A DNA stretch of 64,000 nt, taken from NCBI GenBank assembly GCA_963754065.1, contig CAVWFH010000028.1, forward strand, positions 1 to 64,000, read 5' to 3'. The translations under genes and the position numbers were made by a program. The notes beneath the pieces were generated by a model. The model was not told where the DNA came from and searched no databases. It was given only the letters and a program-made list of their open reading frames with translations. The stretch is from JALORV01 sp963754065. GTDB taxonomy: Bacteria > Pseudomonadota > Gammaproteobacteria > Burkholderiales > Burkholderiaceae_F. Within the stretch, counting starts at the first letter, position 1. Each line of letters begins with the position of its first letter. Shown here piece by piece: positions 17,858-25,735 of the stretch.

Positions 17858-18376
17858 TCAGGTCTGGAGGTCGAACAGCATGCACGTGGTGGTGCCGTGC
17901 GAGTACAGCCGGCCCTCGGAATCGACCAGTCGCCCCTCGGCCGTCGCCATGCGGCGCCCGCTGGCGATCACCTTGCCTTCCGCGCGAACGGGTCCGGTCG
18001 ACTCTGTCAGCGGGCGCACGCAGTGGATCTTGAACTCGAGCGTCGTATAGGCGCGTCCCGCCTCGCATAGCGTCTGCACCGCGCACCCCATCGCGGAATC
18101 GAGCAGCGTGGCATGGTAGCCACCGTGGACGGTCGCGATCGGGTTGTAGTGCGCATGCGTGGGCCGGCCCTGGAACACGGCCCGGCCGGGTTCGGCCTCG
18201 ATCAAGTAGAAGTCGAGCGTCTGCGAGATCGGCGCAGTCGGGAGCTCGCCGCGGATCATCCGGCGCAGGAATTCGAGGCCGCTGATGTGCTTCAGCGTGT
18301 CCGCATCGGCCTGGCCGGGCGGCTTGAACCCGGCTTTGAGTTGATCGAGGTGGAGTTGCCAGGGATGCATGTACAA
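17858..18376 (-). CDS. PaaI family acyl-CoA thioesterase (hotdog fold)
   Basis: 172 aa (two in-frame ATGs, 18376 and 18370). Hotdog-fold signature NPIATVHGGYHATLLDSAMG with the HGG and acidic residue, then YTTLEFKIHCVRPLTESTG. It begins three bases after the isovaleryl-CoA dehydrogenase stop, so the two are certainly co-transcribed. It probably hydrolyses acyl-CoA by-products of the pathway. Substrate is inferred from context only. Confidence 0.87.
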   Translation of the reverse strand: MYMHPWQLHLDQLKAGFKPPGQADADTLKHISGLEFLRRMIRGELPTAPISQTLDFYLIEAEPGRAVFQGRPTHAHYNPIATVHGGYHATLLDSAMGCAVQTLCEAGRAYTTLEFKIHCVRPLTESTGPVRAEGKVIASGRRMATAEGRLVDSEGRLYSHGTTTCMLFDLQT

Positions 18377-18379
18377 GCC

Positions 18380-19558
18380 TCACATCGTTTCGGCAAACAG
18401 CTCGCGACCGATCAACATGCGTCGAATCTCGGAAGTGCCCGCTCCAATCTCGTAGAGCTTTGCATCCCGCCACAAGCGGCCGGTGGGGTAGTCGTTGATA
18501 TAGCCGTTGCCGCCAAGTGCCTGGATCGCTTCTCCGGCCATCCAGGTGGCTCGCTCCGAGGCGTACAGGATGGCGCCAGCGGCATCCTTGCGGATGTGGC
18601 GCACGGTATCGGGGGTGGCGCGGTCGCACGCGCGGCCGACCTCGTAGACGTAGGCGCGGCACGCCATCATCGTCGTGTACATGTCGGCGAGCTTGCCCTG
18701 CATCAGCTGGAATTCGCCGATCGACTGGCCGAATTGCTGCCGGTCGTGCACGTAGGGGACGACGACATCCATGCAGGCGGCCATGATGCCGAGCGGCCCT
18801 CCGGAGAGCACTGCGCGCTCGAAGTCGAGCCCGCTCATCAGCACCTTGGCACCGCCGCCTTCCGCACCGAGCACATTGTCGGCCGGGACCTCGACGTTCT
18901 CGAACACCAGTTCGCCGGTGTGCGAGCCGCGCATGCCGAGCTTGTCGAGCTTCTGGGCGACCGAGAAACCCTTCATGCCCTTCTCGACGATGAAGGTGGT
19001 CATGCCGCGTGCGCCCATCTGCGGGTCGGTCTTGGCGTAGACGACCAGCGTGTCGCAGTCGGGTCCGTTGGTGATCCACATCTTGGTGCCGTTGAGCAGG
19101 TAGCGATCTCCCTTGAGGTCGGCGCGCAGCTTCATGCTGACCACGTCCGAGCCGGCATTGGGTTCGCTCATCGCCAGCGCGCCGACGTGCTCGCCGCTGA
19201 CGAGTTTCGGCAGGTATTTCGCCTTCTGCGCGGCGTTGCCGTTGCGCTTGATCTGGTTGACGCACAGGTTCGAGTGCGCGCCGTACGACAGCCCGATCGA
19301 GGCGCTGGCGCGCGAGATCTCCTCCATCGCGACGATGTGGGCCAGGTATCCCATCGCCGCGCCGCCGTAGTCCTCATCGACCGTGATGCCGAGCACGCCT
19401 AGATCGCCGAGCTTGCGCCACAGGTCCATCGGAAACTGGTCGGAGCGGTCGATCTCGGCAGCGCGTGGCGCGATCTCGGCCTGCGCGAAGTCGTGCACGG
19501 CTTCGCGCAAGGCGTCGATGTCCTCGCCAAGCTGGAACTTAAGTCCGGGAAGTTGCAT
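18380..19558 (-). CDS. ivd: isovaleryl-CoA dehydrogenase
   Basis: 392 aa. ACAD fold with AMSEPNAGSDVVSMKL, TKMWITNGPDCDTLVVYAKT and HDRQQFGQSIGEFQLMQGKLADM. The catalytic base is E247 in GLDFERAVLSGGPLG, the helix-G position characteristic of isovaleryl-CoA dehydrogenases. The usual C-terminal position carries no Glu (EIGAGTSEIRR). It oxidises isovaleryl-CoA to 3-methylcrotonyl-CoA in leucine catabolism with ETF as acceptor (liuA in some nomenclatures). The rest of the leucine pathway (methylcrotonyl-CoA carboxylase, hydratase, HMG-CoA lyase) is not in this window. Confidence 0.95.
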   Translation of the reverse strand: MQLPGLKFQLGEDIDALREAVHDFAQAEIAPRAAEIDRSDQFPMDLWRKLGDLGVLGITVDEDYGGAAMGYLAHIVAMEEISRASASIGLSYGAHSNLCVNQIKRNGNAAQKAKYLPKLVSGEHVGALAMSEPNAGSDVVSMKLRADLKGDRYLLNGTKMWITNGPDCDTLVVYAKTDPQMGARGMTTFIVEKGMKGFSVAQKLDKLGMRGSHTGELVFENVEVPADNVLGAEGGGAKVLMSGLDFERAVLSGGPLGIMAACMDVVVPYVHDRQQFGQSIGEFQLMQGKLADMYTTMMACRAYVYEVGRACDRATPDTVRHIRKDAAGAILYASERATWMAGEAIQALGGNGYINDYPTGRLWRDAKLYEIGAGTSEIRRMLIGRELFAETM

Positions 19559-19655
19559 CTCTGCTCCTCTCAGTTCCCCTCAATCGGCATTTGCCCGCCG
19601 CCGAACCGACCGGGTGCCCCATGGCGGGAGGCGAACGCGGTGGGCGCGCAAGCCA

Positions 19656-20105
19656 TCAGATCTTTTCGTCCGCGACGCCATGCATCACCATCAGCGTCTG
19701 CTGCATCGTGGCCACGCGGGTCTTCCGGTCGCCCTGCAACGCCATGACATCGGCGCGCACGATCGAAAGGGTACGACCGGGTTTCAGTATCTCGCCGGTC
19801 GCCACCAGCAGATCGCCGGCCGCCGGCGCCAGCATGTTGATCTTGTATTCGACGGTCAGCACGCTGGCATCGGCGGGCATCAGCGTGAAGGCCGCATAAC
19901 CACCGGCGCTGTCGGCAATCATGCCGACCACCCCGCCGTGAACGAATCCGTGCTGCTGGGTCAGGTCGTCACGCACCGGCAGCTCGATGACGCAGCGGCC
20001 GGGTTCGACCGTGGTCAGCCGGGCGCCGATCAGTCGCATCGCGGCCTGGCGCGCGAAGGAGCCGCGAACACGCGATTCGAAGTCGGGGTTGAGGGCGGTG
20101 AACAC
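19656..20105 (-). CDS. PaaI family thioesterase
   Basis: 149 aa hotdog protein: DDLTQQHGFVHGGVVGMIADSA with HGG and a downstream Asp, then VLTVEYKINMLAPAAGDLL. It is the first gene after the palindromic operator at 20171-20192 and precedes ivd by 97 bases, so it heads the catabolic series. Probably clears acyl-CoA dead ends. Confidence 0.88.
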   Translation of the reverse strand: MFTALNPDFESRVRGSFARQAAMRLIGARLTTVEPGRCVIELPVRDDLTQQHGFVHGGVVGMIADSAGGYAAFTLMPADASVLTVEYKINMLAPAAGDLLVATGEILKPGRTLSIVRADVMALQGDRKTRVATMQQTLMVMHGVADEKI

Positions 20106-20170
20106 GGCCGGCGCGGTCGAAGACTGCAGCGTTGTCGCGGTGACGACCGCGGACCAATGACTCTACGGCC

Positions 20171-20192
20171 AAGTTGACGTTAACGTCAACTT
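20171..20192. promoter_or_regulatory. perfect 22-bp palindrome, LiuR-type MerR operator
   Basis: The core TTGACGTTAACGTCAA (20174-20189) extends symmetrically by AAG/CTT on both sides. On the minus strand TTGACG can act as a -35 with an 18-base spacer to TAGAGT, so the dyad overlaps the -35 and spacer as expected for a MerR-family activator. It lies 66 bases before the thioesterase-ivd series. A near-identical site occurs next to the liuR-like gene at 23392-23407. Assignment to that regulator is inferred from these two occurrences and from the known class of LiuR sites. Confidence 0.78.
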
Positions 20193-20216
20193 GCTGTGCC
20201 TTCGGGTCCGGGTCGG

Positions 20217-20645
20217 CTAGGGCACGGCGCGGCCGTCGGCCAGCCGCAGTGTCCCCCGAATGAGCCGGTAGACGACCCAGAACCACACCACGGTGATCGC
20301 CAGCCCGCCGGCGATCGCGCCGCCGAGCACTTCCCAGGGCACGCGCACGATGTCGGTCGCCTTGATGCTCTGTCCCATCTCGATGGCCGACGGCAGCACC
20401 ATGATGACCATGCCGGCGATGGCCAGTGCAAACCACGCCATCCACCACCAGAACGTCCGGATCAGCCATCGGTAGTGGCTGCCCAGAAAGGTTTCGGCCA
20501 CATCGGCGCGCTTGAGGTACGCGATGACGAGTCCGACGAACGCGGGCCAGAACATGATGAGCCCGATCGTGTACAGGCCATAGGTAATGCCGAGCATCGT
20601 GAACTCGCGGGACGACGGCACGGCGGAAGAAGCGTCAGCAGTCAT
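20217..20645 (-). CDS. DUF4870-like membrane protein
   Basis: 142 aa from the ATG at 20645 (a GTG two codons earlier is also possible). Three to four TM segments, with the family-like cytosolic loop AYLKRADVAETFLGSHYRW followed by LIRTFWWWMAWF and the ending YRLIRGTLRLADGRAVP. Conserved Tic20/DUF4870-type membrane protein of unknown function. It lies between recQ (divergent) and the LiuR-type operator. Its stop is 24 bases from the palindrome, so it may be transcribed independently. Confidence 0.75.
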   Translation of the reverse strand: MTADASSAVPSSREFTMLGITYGLYTIGLIMFWPAFVGLVIAYLKRADVAETFLGSHYRWLIRTFWWWMAWFALAIAGMVIMVLPSAIEMGQSIKATDIVRVPWEVLGGAIAGGLAITVVWFWVVYRLIRGTLRLADGRAVP

Positions 20646-20745
20646 GGGCACTCACAGGCAGGCGGGCGAAGAATCCGCGAGGGCGCGTTCCGTCGCACGG
20701 CAGAAATGAGGGCCGCATCGTACCGCTGCCGCGTTTCGCTACGCT

Positions 20746-22596
20746 ATGCCGGTGGATCGATCGAACCCCCGCACCCTCCTCAAGGACGTCTTCGGCTACG
20801 ACAGCTTTCGCGGCTTCCAGCGTGAAGTGATCGAGCACGTCGGAGCTGGCGGCGACGCCCTGGTGCTGATGCCCACGGGCGGTGGCAAATCGCTCACCTA
20901 TCAGATACCGGCGCTGCTGCGGCCCGGAATCGGCATCGTTGTCTCTCCGCTGATAGCACTGATGGCCGACCAGGTCGCGGCACTGGACGAACTCGGCGTC
21001 CGTGCGGCGGCATTGAACTCGACGCTGTCGGCCGCCGACGCTGCGGCCATTGAACGGCGCATGCGCAGCGGCGATATTGATCTCGTCTACATCGCGCCGG
21101 AGCGACTCCTGACCGAGCGCTGCCAGCGCCTGCTCGAACAGACGCAGGCCGGCGCCGGCATCGCACTGTTCGCGATTGACGAGGCGCACTGTGTGTCGCA
21201 GTGGGGACACGACTTTCGGCCGGAATACGGCGCGCTGGCGATCCTGCGCGAACGCTTTCCGGCGGTGCCGCGCGTTGCGCTGACCGCCACGGCCGACGCC
21301 CCGACGCGGCGCGAGATCGTCGAGCGACTGCTGGTCGAGCCGCGTGTCTTCGTTGCCAGCTTCGACCGGCCGAACATCCGCTATCGCATCGTCGAAAAGC
21401 GCGAGCCGCGCGAACAGTTGCTGCGCTTCATCCGCGACGAGCACGCGGGCGAGGCCGGCATCGTCTACTGCCTTGCGCGCAACACGGTCGACGAAGTGGC
21501 GCAGTTTCTCGCCGGGCATGGCATCAATGCCCTGCCGTACCACGCCGGTATGGACACCGCCTCGCGCGCCGCCCACCAGGCGCGTTTCCAGCGCGAAGAC
21601 GCCTGCGTCATCGTCGCCACGATCGCTTTCGGCATGGGCATCGACAAGCCGGACGTGCGCTTCGTCGCGCACCTCGACATGCCGAAGAGCGTCGAGGGCT
21701 ATTTCCAGGAAACCGGCCGCGCCGGCCGCGACGGCCAGCCCGCGGATGCCTGGATGGCCTATGGCCTTGCCGACGTCGTACAGCAGCGCCGGCTGATCGA
21801 GCAGTCCGACGCCGAAGACAACTACAAGCGCCTGTCGGGCGCGAAGCTGGACGCGATGCTGGCGCTGGCTGAAGCGGCCGACTGCCGGCGCGTGCGCCTG
21901 CTGGCCTACTTCGGCGAGGCCAGCCGCCCCTGCGCGCAGGGACAAAATGCGTGCGACAACTGCCTCACGCCACCGGCGCTGCGCGATGCCACCGAAGACG
22001 CGCGCAAGCTGCTGTCCACGATCTACCGCTGCCAGTCTGCCGGGGGTTTCGGCTTCGCGGCAACCCACGTCATCGACGTGCTGCGCGGCAAGGTCACCGA
22101 CAAGGTGACGCGCTTCGGTCACGAACGCCTGTCGACGTTCGGCATCGGCGTCGACGTTCCGGAGGCGGAGTGGCGACTGCTGCTGCGGCACCTGGTGGCG
22201 CAGCACATTGTCGAAGTCGACCATGACCATTACAACGTGCTGCGGCTCACCGAGGCCAGCCGCGCCGTGCTCCGCGGAGATGAGCGCGTTGAACTGCGCA
22301 TGCAGCTGAACGAGCCGCGCCGGCGCGCGAAGAGCGGACGTGTCGTGCCCACCGAGGGTCTCGATGACGCGGCGGCACGGGTGTTCGCACGGTTGCGCGA
22401 GTGGCGTGCCGGTATCGCGAAGGAGCACGGTGTGCCGGCGTACGTGGTGTTTCACGACGGCACGCTGCGCGCGGTGGCAACGCAGCGACCAAGCTCACTC
22501 GAGGCGCTGGGGCAGGTATCGGGGGTGGGTGCCGCGAAGCTGGAACGCTATGGCACCGCCGTGCTGCAGCTGGTGGGCGACGACGGAAACGGCTGA
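20746..22596 (+). CDS. recQ: ATP-dependent DNA helicase RecQ
   Basis: 616 aa with all three RecQ modules. Helicase core: Walker A MPTGGGKS at 42-49, DEAHCVSQWGHDFRPEY, and motif VI QETGRAGRDG. The RQC zinc site lies in CRRVRLLAYFGE plus CxxxxxxCDNC. A C-terminal HRDC domain ends AALQRPSSLEALGQ-like (ATQRPSSLEALGQVSGVGAAK). 3'-5' unwinding in recombinational repair. Start ATG at 20746 precedes the expected N-terminus by only a few residues. Confidence 0.97.
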   Translation: MPVDRSNPRTLLKDVFGYDSFRGFQREVIEHVGAGGDALVLMPTGGGKSLTYQIPALLRPGIGIVVSPLIALMADQVAALDELGVRAAALNSTLSAADAAAIERRMRSGDIDLVYIAPERLLTERCQRLLEQTQAGAGIALFAIDEAHCVSQWGHDFRPEYGALAILRERFPAVPRVALTATADAPTRREIVERLLVEPRVFVASFDRPNIRYRIVEKREPREQLLRFIRDEHAGEAGIVYCLARNTVDEVAQFLAGHGINALPYHAGMDTASRAAHQARFQREDACVIVATIAFGMGIDKPDVRFVAHLDMPKSVEGYFQETGRAGRDGQPADAWMAYGLADVVQQRRLIEQSDAEDNYKRLSGAKLDAMLALAEAADCRRVRLLAYFGEASRPCAQGQNACDNCLTPPALRDATEDARKLLSTIYRCQSAGGFGFAATHVIDVLRGKVTDKVTRFGHERLSTFGIGVDVPEAEWRLLLRHLVAQHIVEVDHDHYNVLRLTEASRAVLRGDERVELRMQLNEPRRRAKSGRVVPTEGLDDAAARVFARLREWRAGIAKEHGVPAYVVFHDGTLRAVATQRPSSLEALGQVSGVGAAKLERYGTAVLQLVGDDGNG

Positions 22597-22604
22597 AGCG
22601 GCCC

Positions 22605-22754
22605 TTAGCCGAGCCAGGCGTACAGCAGGAACGCCCAGACGAGACCGCCGAGGCCCGCGCCCCAGACGATGCCGTGGGCAGCCGCCAGACCCCGCGGTGC
22701 CGGATCGGAACTGTCCGGCGGGGGGGCGAGTTTGAGAGCAACCGCATTCATCAT
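22605..22754 (-). CDS. small single-TM membrane protein
   Basis: 49 aa from the first of two adjacent ATGs. A polar N-terminus with a Pro run (LKLAPPPDSSDPAPRG) is followed by one C-terminal hydrophobic segment, HGIVWGAGLGGLVWAFLLYA. The G-x-x-G spacing in the helix resembles short conserved membrane proteins of unknown function in proteobacteria. The longer open reading to 22883 has Arg-rich sequence unlike a coding N-terminus. It is convergent with recQ. No clear Shine-Dalgarno. Confidence 0.55.
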   Translation of the reverse strand: MMNAVALKLAPPPDSSDPAPRGLAAAHGIVWGAGLGGLVWAFLLYAWLG

Positions 22755-22883
22755 ATGAGCGCCATTGTCGCGCTGCAGAGAGCCGCGGGTTTCATCCGGA
22801 TCAATCCTTGCGTACATGGCGGGTCGGATGCGCAGCCTGCCCAGTGTCCGGCCGGTCGATGGGGGCGGGACCCGGCTGCGCAC

Positions 22884-23369
22884 CTAGCGCCGGCCCCGCT
22901 CCAGCAGGCGCCGGCAGTCGGCCTCGTGCTGCGCAATCTCGGCCAGCGTGACCTGGATGTCCTCGCGCTGCTGCTCGAGCGCGGCGCGGTGCTGGTTGAG
23001 CACGCTGAGGAACCGCTTCGCCTGTGCGGAAGCATCCTTCGGCGATTCGTACATGTCGATCAGTTCGCGTACTTGCTGCAGCGACAAGCCCAGGCGCTTG
23101 CCGCGCAACGTGAGCTTCAGGCGCGTGCGATCGCGCGGCGAGTACACACGCGTGAGGCCGGACGTACCGCTGCGGGCCGGGGCCAGGATGCCCTGATCCT
23201 CGTAGAAGCGGATCGCTCGCGGCGTGATGTCGAACTCGCGGGCGAGTTCGGTGATCGAGTACGAGCGGGTGTCGTGCTCGTCGGCGGCAGGCGTGGTGCG
23301 CGGAGCAACGGGGCGGACGCGAGCGCGCACGCGCGTGGTCAGGCGGGTCGGGTGGTCGAACGTCGGCAT
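22884..23369 (-). CDS. liuR: MerR family regulator, LiuR-like
   Basis: 161 aa. After a ~33-residue basic/Pro-rich extension comes the MerR winged helix-turn-helix YSITELAREFDITPRAIRFYEDQG, then the wing VYSPRDRTRLKLTLRGKRLG and a coiled coil with heptad Leu/Gln. No Cys metal site, so this is the LiuR/organic-signal class and not a metal sensor. LiuR proteins control branched-chain amino acid and acyl-CoA catabolism. The two palindromes in this window, one beside this gene and one before the thioesterase-ivd series, fit that role and autoregulation. Confidence 0.82.
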   Translation of the reverse strand: MPTFDHPTRLTTRVRARVRPVAPRTTPAADEHDTRSYSITELAREFDITPRAIRFYEDQGILAPARSGTSGLTRVYSPRDRTRLKLTLRGKRLGLSLQQVRELIDMYESPKDASAQAKRFLSVLNQHRAALEQQREDIQVTLAEIAQHEADCRRLLERGRR

Positions 23370-23391
23370 CCGCCGCGTAGAATCGTCGCAG

Positions 23392-23407
23392 TTGACGTCA
23401 ACGTCAA
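23392..23407. promoter_or_regulatory. LiuR-type operator in divergent promoter
   Basis: TTGACGTCAACGTCAA, a near-perfect dyad differing from the 20174-20189 site only at the two central bases. It is 22 bases upstream of the liuR-like start and 27 bases upstream of the MBL-fold gene, so it can control both. Confidence 0.75.
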
Positions 23408-23434
23408 GTCACTGCCTCTGGCACTCGCCGTCGC

Positions 23435-24523
23435 ATGAATCCGAACGAGCACGAGCTGCACTACCCCTGGGCGGACGTGCCAGGATCCGGCACGTGGATC
23501 ACCCTGCGGCCGGGAGTGCACTGGGTGCGCATGCCGCTGCCGTTCGCGCTCGATCACATCAACCTGTGGGTGCTCGACGACGAGTTCGACGGACGCAGCG
23601 GATTCACGATCATCGACAGCGGCATCACGTCGGACGAAACGAAGTCGGCGTGGGAACGGATCTTCGACGGCCGGTTCGGCGGGCGGCCGTTGCTGCGTCT
23701 GCTGTGCACGCACTTCCACCCGGACCATCTTGGCCTTGCCCACTGGCTGACGGCGGGCGGGGACCACACGCGCTGGCAGGCGCCGCTGTGGATGAGTGCA
23801 ACGGAGTATGCGTTCGGGCGGTTCCTCGCGGCCGGCGGCGACGACACGAGCGGAGACGGCGCGGCGAAGCACTTCCGTCGTCACGGACTGGTCGATGACG
23901 AGTCACTGGCCCGGGTGCGCGCGCGCGGCTCCGGTTACTACCCGAAGCTCGTGCCGAGCGTCCCCCTGCGCTTTCGCCGCCTGATGGACGGCGACGAAGT
24001 TGCGATCGGGCCATCACACGGCAAGCGGGTGTTCCGCGTCATCGCCGGCTACGGCCACTCGCCGGAACACATATCGCTGTACTGCGACGAGGACCGGCTG
24101 CTGATCGCCGGCGACATGGTGCTGCCGCGCATCTCGACCAACGTCAGCGTCTTTGACGTCGAGCCCGAGGGCAACCCCTTGCCGCGCTACCTGCATTCAC
24201 TCGATCGTCTGCTGCTGCTGCCGTCCGATACGCTGGTGCTGCCATCGCATGGCAAGCCGTTCACCGGACTGCACCAGCGCATCGCGCAGCAGCACGCGCA
24301 CCACCGCGAGCGACTGGCCGAAGTGCTCGCTGCCTGCGCCGTTCCGCAGACGGCCGCGAGCATCGTGCCGGTGCTGTTCAAACGCACGCTCGACCTGCAT
24401 CAGACCACCTTCGCGCTCGGCGAAAGCCTCGCTCACCTGCACGCGCTGTGGTACGACGGTGCCGTGGAACGCGTCGAGCGCAATGGGGTGTTCGAGTTTG
24501 CGCGGCCCCACGCGGCACACTGA
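23435..24523 (+). CDS. MBL-fold metallohydrolase
   Basis: 362 aa. The metal motif THFHPDHLG is present, with further ligands in YGHSPEHISLY and LIAGDMVLPR, and a closing LPSHGKPF. The N-terminal WITLRPGVHWVRMPLPFALDHINLW matches a group of MBL proteins found beside acyl-CoA catabolic genes. A C-terminal winged region may form part of the substrate pocket. It is divergent from liuR over the operator at 23392-23407 and probably belongs to the same regulon. The hydrolysed substrate may be a thioester, but this is inference. Confidence 0.88.
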   Translation: MNPNEHELHYPWADVPGSGTWITLRPGVHWVRMPLPFALDHINLWVLDDEFDGRSGFTIIDSGITSDETKSAWERIFDGRFGGRPLLRLLCTHFHPDHLGLAHWLTAGGDHTRWQAPLWMSATEYAFGRFLAAGGDDTSGDGAAKHFRRHGLVDDESLARVRARGSGYYPKLVPSVPLRFRRLMDGDEVAIGPSHGKRVFRVIAGYGHSPEHISLYCDEDRLLIAGDMVLPRISTNVSVFDVEPEGNPLPRYLHSLDRLLLLPSDTLVLPSHGKPFTGLHQRIAQQHAHHRERLAEVLAACAVPQTAASIVPVLFKRTLDLHQTTFALGESLAHLHALWYDGAVERVERNGVFEFARPHAAH

Positions 24524-24538
24524 GTTCGGAGTGACACG

Positions 24539-25726
24539 ATGAAGCGACGCAGGGGCACCGACCTTGTCAGCGCGGGGCGCGACCCGCGCACCAGCTTCGA
24601 CTTCGTCAATCCTCCGCTGGTCCGCGGCTCCACCGTGCTGCACGAGAGCGTGGCCGACATGAAGGCGCGCATCGCGCGCCGCAACGCCGGCGAGGAGGGG
24701 GCAGCCGTCACCTACGGCATCTACGGCACGCCCACGCACCATGCGTTCTACGAGGCGCTCAACGTCCTGGAGGGGGGCCATGCGAGCTGGGCGCTGCCGT
24801 CAGGGCTCACGGCGTGCACGATTCCGATCCTTGCGTACGTGCAGGCCGGAGACCATGTGCTGGTGCCGGACTCGGTCTACTGGCCAACCCGCCGCTTTTG
24901 CCGCGAGACGCTGGCGCGCTACGGTGTTGAGGCGACGTTCTATGACCCGCGTATCGGCGAGCAGGGTCGCGGCGCGGTCGAATCACTGTTCCGACCGACG
25001 ACGCGCGTGCTCTTCCTTGAATCGCCGGGATCGCTGACCTTCGAGATGCAGGACGTTCCGCTGCTGGCCGAGGTCGCGCGCAGCCGCGGCGCGGTCAGCA
25101 TGATGGACAACACCTGGGCCACGCCGCTTTACTTCCAGCCGCTGGCGCACGGCGTCGATGTTTCGATCCACGCGGCCACCAAGTACATCTGCGGGCACTC
25201 CGACGTCATCATGGGCACGGTGACCAGCAACGCATCGGCCTGGCCGCGGTTGCGCGAGACCATTCACCACTTCGGGCTGACCACCAGCCCGGATGACGTC
25301 TACCTTGCGCACCGGGGCCTGCACTCGATGGGCGCGCGGCTGCGCCAGCACACGGCGACGGCATGGCGGCTGATCGAGTGGCTGCAGTCGCAGCCCGAGG
25401 TGAAGCGGGTTCTGTTCCCGGCGCTCGCGTCCGATCCGGGCCACGCCCTGTGGAAGCGCGACATGACCGGCGCCTCGGGCCTGTTCGGTGTCGAGCTCAG
25501 GCCGGTCGCCGAAGAGCGATTCTGCGCATTCGTCGACGGCCTGCAGCTCTTCGGCCGCGGCTACTCGTGGGGTGGCTTCGAAAGCCTGCTGATCCCGGTT
25601 TTCCCCGAACGCACGGTCGTGCCATTGCCATTCGAGGGGCCGCTGTTCCGCATCTCGGCGGGACTCGAAGACCCCGAAGATCTGATCGAGGATCTCGCAG
25701 CCGGTTTTGCGCGACTGCGAGGCTGA
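24539..25726 (+). CDS. metC: cystathionine beta-lyase (Cys/Met metabolism PLP enzyme)
   Basis: 395 aa. PLP lysine in HAATKYICGHSDVIMGTV, preceded by MMDNTWATPLYFQPL. The N-terminal FVNPPLVRGSTVLHESVADM and TYGIYGTPTHHAFYEAL fit the proteobacterial MetC type. It converts cystathionine to homocysteine, pyruvate and ammonia. It follows the MBL-fold gene by 15 bases, so it may share the LiuR-controlled promoter. Confidence 0.92.
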   Translation: MKRRRGTDLVSAGRDPRTSFDFVNPPLVRGSTVLHESVADMKARIARRNAGEEGAAVTYGIYGTPTHHAFYEALNVLEGGHASWALPSGLTACTIPILAYVQAGDHVLVPDSVYWPTRRFCRETLARYGVEATFYDPRIGEQGRGAVESLFRPTTRVLFLESPGSLTFEMQDVPLLAEVARSRGAVSMMDNTWATPLYFQPLAHGVDVSIHAATKYICGHSDVIMGTVTSNASAWPRLRETIHHFGLTTSPDDVYLAHRGLHSMGARLRQHTATAWRLIEWLQSQPEVKRVLFPALASDPGHALWKRDMTGASGLFGVELRPVAEERFCAFVDGLQLFGRGYSWGGFESLLIPVFPERTVVPLPFEGPLFRISAGLEDPEDLIEDLAAGFARLRG

Positions 25727-25735
25727 GAAGTAGGC

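Noticed and set aside
18113..19402. 429-codon plus-strand ORF opposite isovaleryl-CoA dehydrogenase
   Set aside because: His/Asp/Arg-rich shadow frame with no motif.
20635..22455. 606-codon minus-strand ORF opposite recQ
   Set aside because: Composition is Arg/Gln/His-heavy shadow sequence; the plus strand carries all RecQ motifs.
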